From positions 2,740,501 to 2,804,500 of the forward strand of contig JAGTTD010000006.1 in the NCBI GenBank assembly GCA_018398585.1: a stretch of 64,000 nucleotides of DNA, read 5' to 3'. Position numbers and translations under genes: made by a program. Positions 12,124-21,100 of the stretch are shown in pieces. Origin of the DNA: Simmondsia chinensis (lineage: Eukaryota > Streptophyta > Magnoliopsida > Caryophyllales > Simmondsiaceae). Positions within the stretch are counted from its first letter, which is position 1, and the number at the start of each line of letters is the position of its first letter. The notes beneath the pieces are model-generated. The model was not told the origin of the DNA. It did not search any database and worked only from the letters and a program-made list of their open reading frames with translations.

Positions 12124-15100
12124 ATGTCGGGAGGAGCAGCACCGCAAAAGGCGGCTGATCCATCGCCACATCCGCCAAAGGATCAGCTACCAAATGTGTC
12201 TTACTGCATCACCAGTCCTCCTCCATGGCGTGAGTAAATCTGCTCCTATTTTTCTTTCTATTTTTGGGTTACATCCTTTTATTTTTATATATATTTGAGG
12301 GTCATATTTTGTTATCTGGCTTAATTTGTGTTGGAGCATCAATTGGCATTTATCTATCAGTTTAAACTTTTGGATACTTAGTCCTTTGACATGGCATCGG
12401 AGCCCAAATACCCCACTCTACATGTCAATATAATCTCAGCAAAAAGTATGAAGTGGGCATATGCACGTAATAGTGTGAAAGGGCATATGCTAGAGTATAT
12501 AATGATTTATGGGCTCTTATCTATTAACAATTTGTGCAAAAGGGTTGAAGTTTTTCAAGTTAATTATTGTTATCTTTGTGCCTTTTGTGCTTAGTTGAAG
12601 TGCTGAATCTTGCTAGATATTCCTTTCCTTTTTAGAGGCACACTTTCATCTATTTTAAAATCATTTTAATGAATAGGATATATATATATATGCATTGAAA
12701 AATTAAGATTTGGGAACTTTTCTTCTCTTATTTGGGAAAATGTGATTAGTTTATCTTCTAGTTCTTATTGTTGGGAATCAATTTCAATCTAGAGTCAATT
12801 TGTTCACTTCCTTCTATGAGAATCCTTTTGCGTTTTAGGTTGGGGGCCCTTCGGTAGCAGCCTCTTTATAGGGTGCTACCCTGTAGCGTTAAGGTTGCGT
12901 ACATCTCATCCTCATCAGACCCTGCCTTGGCAGTAGCCTTTTTGAGGTACTGGGTTTTTTTGTTGTTGGTGCTGCATCTATGGGAATTCTCTTTGTAGAG
13001 AGAGAGAGTCTATGAAAGAGCATCCTGTGCAAAGGAGGGGATCATCTCCCCTTCATAGCTACTTTTAGGTTACTAAGGCACCCTAAAGCTTTTCCATCAC
13101 ATTTAAAGGAAAGTGTTTCTCTTCATATAGAGGAAATTGGCTTCCGCTCAAGGTGAGAGGAAGACATTTTCCTTCATGGAAGAAAAAATATTTTTCCTTC
13201 TAATCTTATATCCTATATCTTACTTTAAGCTTAATTTGATCAGGCGCGAATCCCATATAAATATAGATGAAGAAAATTATTTTCCTTATCTAAAGGAACA
13301 AAAATTTTAACAAAAAATATTTCTCATTAAAAAATATTTAGAAAAGAAAAGTTTTTCAAAAGAAATATTTTCCCTTGAAAAGACCAAACCTCCGGGTGCC
13401 TAAGTGATAAATTCCCTAAATTCTTGGAACTTGATCTTCTATACTTCTTTATTCGGTAGAAAAGCAAGTTCAGATTTGAACCCATGATCTGTTGTCCGAG
13501 AGCCACAATCTTGGTAGTGTTTTACCACTAGATCAAGGCCTTATTGGCAATCTTTACTATTCTGGTTGAAAAAAAAAAAAAAAAATCTTGTTTCTCCAAG
13601 GATTAAATCACTTCATGTTAGCAATATTAACTCATTTTCTTCTTGTATTTCTCCAATGGCGTTTCTTTCAATACGCGTTGATATACATTATATCATGTCT
13701 TATTTTTGCAGCTGAGGCGATACTTCTCGGTTTCCAACACTATCTAGTGATGCTTGGTACAACTGTTCTCATCCCCACCGCCCTCGTTCCCCAGATGGGA
13801 GGAGGAAACGTAAGGAACTGAGATAAAGTCTCACTTAATTTAGGCTCTGTTTGTTTCGAATTTTCCTCTTTCTCTAAATATTTTAATTGCTGATAGACTT
13901 TTGTTAACATTTATATTTGTTTAATAAGGAAAATAGTTTCATTATCTATGTTATATGAGATTCACTCTTGATCAAGTTTAGGTTGAAGTAAGATATAGAA
14001 CTTAACATCACGATCGAATATGTTCCCATCCCGTGAAAGAAAATGTTATTCTTTCTTTTTGAGGGGAAGTCAACTTCCTCTCTATGGAGGAAAACATTTT
14101 CCGTTAAAACTAGGATTAGTATTCATTTGCATATTAAAACTGTAGAAGTGTGAAGGAAAAACTTTTCCGTCAAACAGACGGAGCCTTGTTTTCAGGAAGG
14201 TTCTTTCAGAGTTACAAATTATCTAACTCGAACTAGAGCTTACATTTCCCTTTTTCCTTTAACAGGAGGAGAAAGCTGAAGTTATTCAGACATTGCTTTT
14301 TGTTGCTGGGCTGAATACACTACTACAGACAGTGTTTGGCACTCGTTTGCCCGCTGTGATAGGAGGGTCTTATACTTTCGTTGCGCCCACAATTTCAATC
14401 ATTTTGGCCGGTCGATATAGCAATATTGAGGATCCTAGAGCGGTATGCAGCCTTTAACACGTTTATTAAGGCTTTCATATCTGACTATCTTGGGGTCCGA
14501 GTTAACTTCTCTTCTGATCCTTTCTCATAGCGTATGGATGTCTTTATCGGGGTTGAAGATGAGTTGACTTGAGCTCGAACTCATTAGGCTTTGTCAAGGA
14601 ACCTTGTCCTAAGAGCTTAAGCTGGCGAGTAAAGGTTAAAGAATGATTTTATACAACATGCCCCTTCATGAAAATACCCATTGGGCTTGAAGTATGGATA
14701 ATATACATGTTCAACTATACCTTGATATTTAGAGTGAGGGCTTTTGGGATTCAAACACGTGACCTCTCTTAGTCAACAAGACTCCGATACCATAACAAGG
14801 AACTAAGTGTCCCAATAGCTTAAGTTGATGGATGAAGGTCCGTGAATGGTTTACTCTAATAGGCTCAAGGCTTGCCCAGCTAAGCTCACTAATATTGGAG
14901 ACATTGAGCTTGAGGTTTAGCTCAGTGAATTACAGTCTAAGCTTTTGTTATTTGATCTTGGATTTTCTGGGCTTGTTTAAGCTCAATCTTGGCTCGATTG
15001 ACTAGTTTATGTTGGCAAGCCTCTAAGCGCTTGGACTTGACTCATTTAGCCAAATGACCTGACTCAACTCAGCTCATCTCAAAATGAGCCTAAGTTTTTT

Positions 15101-18100
15101 ATAATGACGTGGATTGCGAGGGCTCATTTATAACCTAGTTTTTTGAGACTTGTTCAGTACCCTTTATCTTCGTATTCCTCTATTTCATGAAGAGGAGCGA
15201 AAATGGGAGAACAAAAAAAAAAACCGATTATTTTCAGGATGAAAGTTCGAATTTTGTTTTAATTTGTTCTATAGTACTCAAAATTGTAATCTTTGGATGT
15301 TTTTAACAGAAATTCAAGAGAACAATGCGGGGTATACAAGGTGCACTTATTGTGGCTTCAACTATTCAAATTGTGTTAGGCTTTAGTGGCCTTTGGCGCA
15401 ATGTTGTAAGGTGCATTGATTTTCTCATTTATGATAAACTTTGGACAAATGTTTAAACCTCTTTTATAAGGCTTATTACATGTAGTCAGAATCATAAAGG
15501 TTGTTACGTAATGGATTTTGAGCTAGCTGTTATCCAATAAGCCGTTAGGCAATGATACTTTTGTGATGACCTCAAACTCATATTTAAATAGATTTATGTG
15601 TTAAAAACTATTAAAGAGAACAAAAATTAATGATTGTGTCATCATTCATCTAGTTTTTATGAAAATATAATGTTTAAAAGCGACTTTTCTTTCCTTAAAG
15701 AAATCAAGCGTGACTGTTAAAACCCTTATCGCGACTTGTGTGACACTTGCTATAGGGACATGGCGCATGCTACCATGAACCGCTATTTGATTCCATGCTT
15801 AATCACTAAGTAACTAGAGGATAGCTGAACTTTCATATGGCAATATCTGTAAATTCGTCTCAATATATGTTTGAGCTCCATACTTGACAAGGCTTGTGTG
15901 GCCAAGCTATAGACAAAAATTTTTTTTAGAAGCACTTTTTGTAGAGAATAGGTTGTTTTTGTCTAAAAAAATTTTATTTTTTCCTTATGCTCTTATTTTA
16001 AGGAGAAGCAATACTTTTTTGCTTCTACTTAAAAGTGAAAAAATAGCTTTTGCTTCCATTTAAAAGCAGCTTTTGTTTTGGGCTAGAAAAGAAGCTTGAC
16101 CAAACAGACCCTTGAACGTCTGAAAGCGTTGATTAAAAAAAACCTTTTGAATGTCAAGCTAGTTAGTCTTATGGTTTTCTGTTGATATTGATAGGTTTTT
16201 GAGCCCGCTTTCAGTGGTTCCCTTGATATCGCTGGTTGGCTTTGGACTCTATGAACTTGGTTTCCCTGGGGTAACACTTTGGATTCTGCATTCCATTTTT
16301 CTTTACACTGTATCTGTGTTGCCTATCTGCGCTGTTAGTGAAAAACACGTATAATGCGGGTATTGAACACATATTTGTATTTCCCAACTAAAAAAAAGGT
16401 GTTTACATATAATTGCCGATACGACAGGAAAACGTGGTTTTTTTTAATTATATCTATGTAATACACGTCTTATAACACGTATTCACATTTTTTCCGTTTA
16501 AAGAACAAATGATTAATTGAAAATAATCAGTATTTAAATTAAATATTCATATTTTGTACTTTACTCTGTATTATGATTCCTTATTGCTATTGTGGCTGAT
16601 ACTATGAAACAATTGAGTTGTTTTAGAGGTAAATGTATTCTTCTGCATTTTCTATAAGTCAATGGACTTTTGACCGAAATCTTCATGCATAGAGCCGAAC
16701 AATACATTTATATATTAAATTGGATGCAGCGCGTAAGTGGGATTTTGGGAAACGGGAAGGAAGCGAAGGCCTTCTCTTTAATTTTATTAACGAATTAACA
16801 AAACTTCAAGAGGAAAATCAAAACCTAATTCTCACAACCCGAGGATAGAGGTTCAAAATAGAAAACAATCTAAAAATTTATGTGAACTACTAAACCCTAA
16901 GCCTCCTTGTGTATATATATAGGGGAGCAATTATAATACTAATCTAACTCTAATAGATAATTCAAAATTCAAAATTATATCTGAAAAATAAATTAAAACA
17001 ATTAGGAATTCTACTCAAACTCTATCAGTTGCTCTGCGTCCCTGCTGCTCCGCTTCCGCCGAGGGATCGTGCCGCCAAGACCCTCTAGCCAAGCCCCTTA
17101 ACGGGCTGCATCAAAATCACGTGTAATTTCCGTATTGTATTTTACTAACAGGGTCTATTCAACACTAACTTTATAGTTGTTCTGTCATTTTAGGTGGCTA
17201 AATGCGTGGAGATTGGATTACCCGAGCTCATTATTCTGATATTTATTGCTATGGTAATTAATTCATAAGCTGTAACATAATGAACATGTCTTCAAAAATT
17301 TAGTTCTATGTTCGTGTACGTGTTTGAAAATTGATAGATTTGTGCCGTCGAAATCATTTTGCAGTATGTACCTCAAGCTACGAAGTTAGGGAAGCACGTC
17401 TTTGAACGTTTTGCCGTTATATTCTCTGTTGCGATCGTGTGGTTGTATGCTTTCATCCTTACAGTGGGCGGAGCATATAATAGGGCGGCTCCGAAAACAC
17501 AAAACACATGTCGTGTTGACCGTTCTGGACTTGTAAGTGGCGCGCCATGGTAAGCGTTCGTGTTTGTCTTTTGCTTTTCTTTCCTTGTTAACTTTTGTAA
17601 GGCTCTAGCTACTGGGTGAAGGTCCTGAATAGTTTTATACTCTAACAATGAGGCCTCATGGGAATTCCCACTTGGTTTTAAGCACAGATGTGTGACCTCG
17701 TATGATTAACAAGGTTTGATACCAAGTCAAATAACTTGTCACAAAAGCTTAAGTTGCTACATGAAGGTCCATGTTATACTTTAACATGTCCCCTCACAAG
17801 AATGCCTATTAGGTCTAAAGCCCGGATAATACACATGCTGACTATATCTTGTGCTAAAGTGTTATTAACATTGAAAGTGAGGGTTATTGGGATTCGAATG
17901 TGTGACCTCATGAGGGTTGATTTACCAGGCACTGATGCAACCGGATTCCATTAGAACTCTGAAGTTGAGCGTGCTTGGGCGAGAATAGTACCAGGATGAG
18001 TAATCTTCTGGGAAGTCCTCGTGTTGCCAACCGTACAAGGTTGGGGGTCCTCGGAAATAGCCTTTCGACAGGGTTATACCCTGAAGGGGTAAGGCTGCGT

Positions 18101-21100
18101 ACATCCACCCCTCCCAGACCCCTCTTATGTGGGAGCTTTTGAGGCTTTGGGTCTGTAATTGTTGTCATTGAATATGTGACCTCATGGTCAATAGGGCTTT
18201 GATACCAAGTCAAAGAACCAATTATTTCAAAAATTTAAGCTGTTGCGTGAAGGCCTATAAATAGCTTTATACTTTAACATGCCCCCTCATAGAAATGCTT
18301 ATTAGGTCTAAAGCGCAGATAATGCATATACTCACTTATACCTTGTGCTAAAATTATATTAATATTGAAAGTGGGTGCCATTGGGATTTGAACTTGCAAC
18401 CTTATGGTAAACAAGGCTCTGATACCAAGTCAAAGAAAATGACACTAAAACGGATAAGATTATTTGGATGTCATTATTGACGCTTCGACACTTTAAGGTA
18501 CATCGAAAAATAGAAAAATCTTATGAAATAGTCAAGTATGACCAACTCTCATACTCGATCTGGAGAATAGTTTGATTGCTATATCGTGATTATTGGCCTA
18601 AACTAGAAAAATGAAGGGTAGTTTTGTTGGAGCATAAAACCATCTCTAGCACTTCGCCCATTATAGCCTAAATTTTTGGAAGAGTTGGTTATTTAACATG
18701 GTACCATAGCCTTGTTGTTCGAGAAGTTACAAGTTAGAATCTCAAGAGCCCCAACTATCAATATTAATATAATTTCAGTATAAGGTATGAGGTGGCTATG
18801 CACTATCAACATGTTAAGCCCAATGAGCATTTGGGTGAGGCAATGTGTTAGAGAGTAAAATCATTTTTGGGCCTGCACCAATCAGTTTATGCTTTTGGGA
18901 GAGTTGGTTCCTTCATCGTACAATTTTCTCAATGCAGGATTAGAGTTCCATATCCCTTCCAATGGGGACCGCCTTCATTTGACGCTGGTGAAGCTTTTGC
19001 GATGATGTTTGCCACGTTTGTTACTCTCGTAGAGGTTTGTCTGCTTCCATTATAATGCGTTGGAATCTACTTGGTTAAGTGCCTTGCACCATCTTATTAT
19101 CGAATGTTCAATTTAGGCTCCATTTGTTTTAACTGAAAATATGTTCCTTATAAAAAATTTTTCTTTATAAAATATTTTCAATTAAAATTATTTTTTTTCT
19201 TAAAATTTTTTGTCAGTTTAGCTAGAGAAAATGATTACATTCTATAAATTATATGAGATTCATGCTTGGTCAAGTTGAGGTTGAATCGAAGCATGTGACG
19301 TGAGATTACAATGAAGAACAGTTTCCCCTCTGCGAATGAAAATGGTTTCCCTTTTCGTTGAGGGAAAGTCAAATTCCTTCAACGGAGGAAAATATTTTCT
19401 ATATTTGTAGTTGTTGCTATGAAGTTATGCAAAGAAACAATAGAATTTAGATAGAAAAATATTTTCCATCAAAACAAACGAAGCCTTAGAGAATCACCCA
19501 ATTATCAATTAAAAGGACAAATAGATGTGATTTTAGTAATTCTTCTTGTCATTATGTATATGCTTGCTCTTTTCTGTGCTTATCTTACATATTTTTAACT
19601 TATCTGTAAGCAGTCCACTGGTGCGTTTATTGCGGTTTCAAGGTCTGCGAGTGCGACTATGATGCCTCCTTCCGTTCTCAGCCGTGGTGTTGGTTGGCAG
19701 GTGATTTTCGTTGATATTTATATAAGAAATTTTATGTGCGTCTTTGATGAAAATTTGATTTTTCGAGCTTTTTCTTTCCGATACTTCTAGTGCTTCTTTT
19801 ATGTTGTGTGTAGGGTAGAAACAATTTGGATTGTTAGTGGTGGTTCACTTGATTGTTAAGGGCTTGTTCGGTGTCGTTTTTTGACTTTTTAGAAACTAAA
19901 AACCATATATGAGAAACAATATTTGTTTTTTTTAGTTTCTCTTTTTTGATTTCAGTGGAAACTGAAAATAGAATACCAAAAACCAGAAAAAAACTATTTT
20001 TGACACCCGATTTTCAGTTTCTCAAAATCCAGAAACTAAAAATATAAAATGATACCAAACATGCCCCTATTCAACCATGGAATCGTGTTGAGAGTAGGAA
20101 CTCCACATGTGAATAAAAATGTCAATCTCACATAGGAGTTGTCGGAAACAAGAGACCAACATATAAGAATAGTGGGATTTACATTTTTACTTCCACATGG
20201 AGTTCCTACTCTTAACAAGTTGTGTGCTGCAGATGTTACATAGCCTATCACAGCGATCACGTAGTGGCTTATCTGAAGGATGTTATGTAAAAGTCCTCGT
20301 ATAATTATCTGATTCTATGGATTCTATACGATTAACGGAGGCTTTTTCAATGTTAAACGATTTCACCTTATGAAGCCTCTTGTTACATAATTGATTATTA
20401 TATATAGTTCTTTCTTGCAGTGGTGGATTTCGAAAAGTTTTTCATTGGGGCACACAGTAGGGGCCATATTGAGTGACAATTGACAAACTTAGAAATTTGG
20501 AGTACTATTTATAAATGGGAAAAACCATCCATAATTAGAGAAAAACCGAGCTTGGGATGCCATTAATTAGGAAGAATATCCCGAAAATCTCAAATAAAAA
20601 TTACATAACAGTAACAAAACAAAACAAAAAAAAGTCATAATGATAAGATGAAAATGCAGTTAAGAAAGTATATGAAAATTGAGTTCTTTTATCGCAATTT
20701 GGTTAACGATTTTACTATATTTGGAATTTAATTAAGAAAGTATATGAAAGTCGAGTTATTGTATTACAATTCCGTAAATGATTTTACCCTCTCATTTTGG
20801 ATTAGCAGTACTAATAACTCGACGAACTAAGTTTTACATCCAATACGCACTTATTTGTAGAATAAAGTTATCGCAGGCTAGTGGTTGGGGGTGATTTAAC
20901 TTTTTTATACAAATAAATAGTCTAAATATAATATCCATGATGAATTTATCCGAAAGTTGCTGGTGGCGCCTGCCCCTAATGCCAAAATGCTGCATCTGCC
21001 AATGCTTTCCTGCATTTAGATTATTGAAATGCATCTGAATCTAAGATCAAGTGTAGTATCTGTTCTTATCAGTTTAATATCTTGTTCAGGGGATTGGCAT

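Noticed and set aside
13462..13548. A functional tRNA gene
   Set aside because: Only box A and box B resemblance; no acceptor stem pairing or proper anticodon loop. The same holds for the tRNA-like stretches near 41620, 43080, 50460 and 52860.
17914..18027. A 5S rRNA gene
   Set aside because: Too many substitutions, fused directly to SINE sequence, enclosed in a target duplication, and not in a tandem array.
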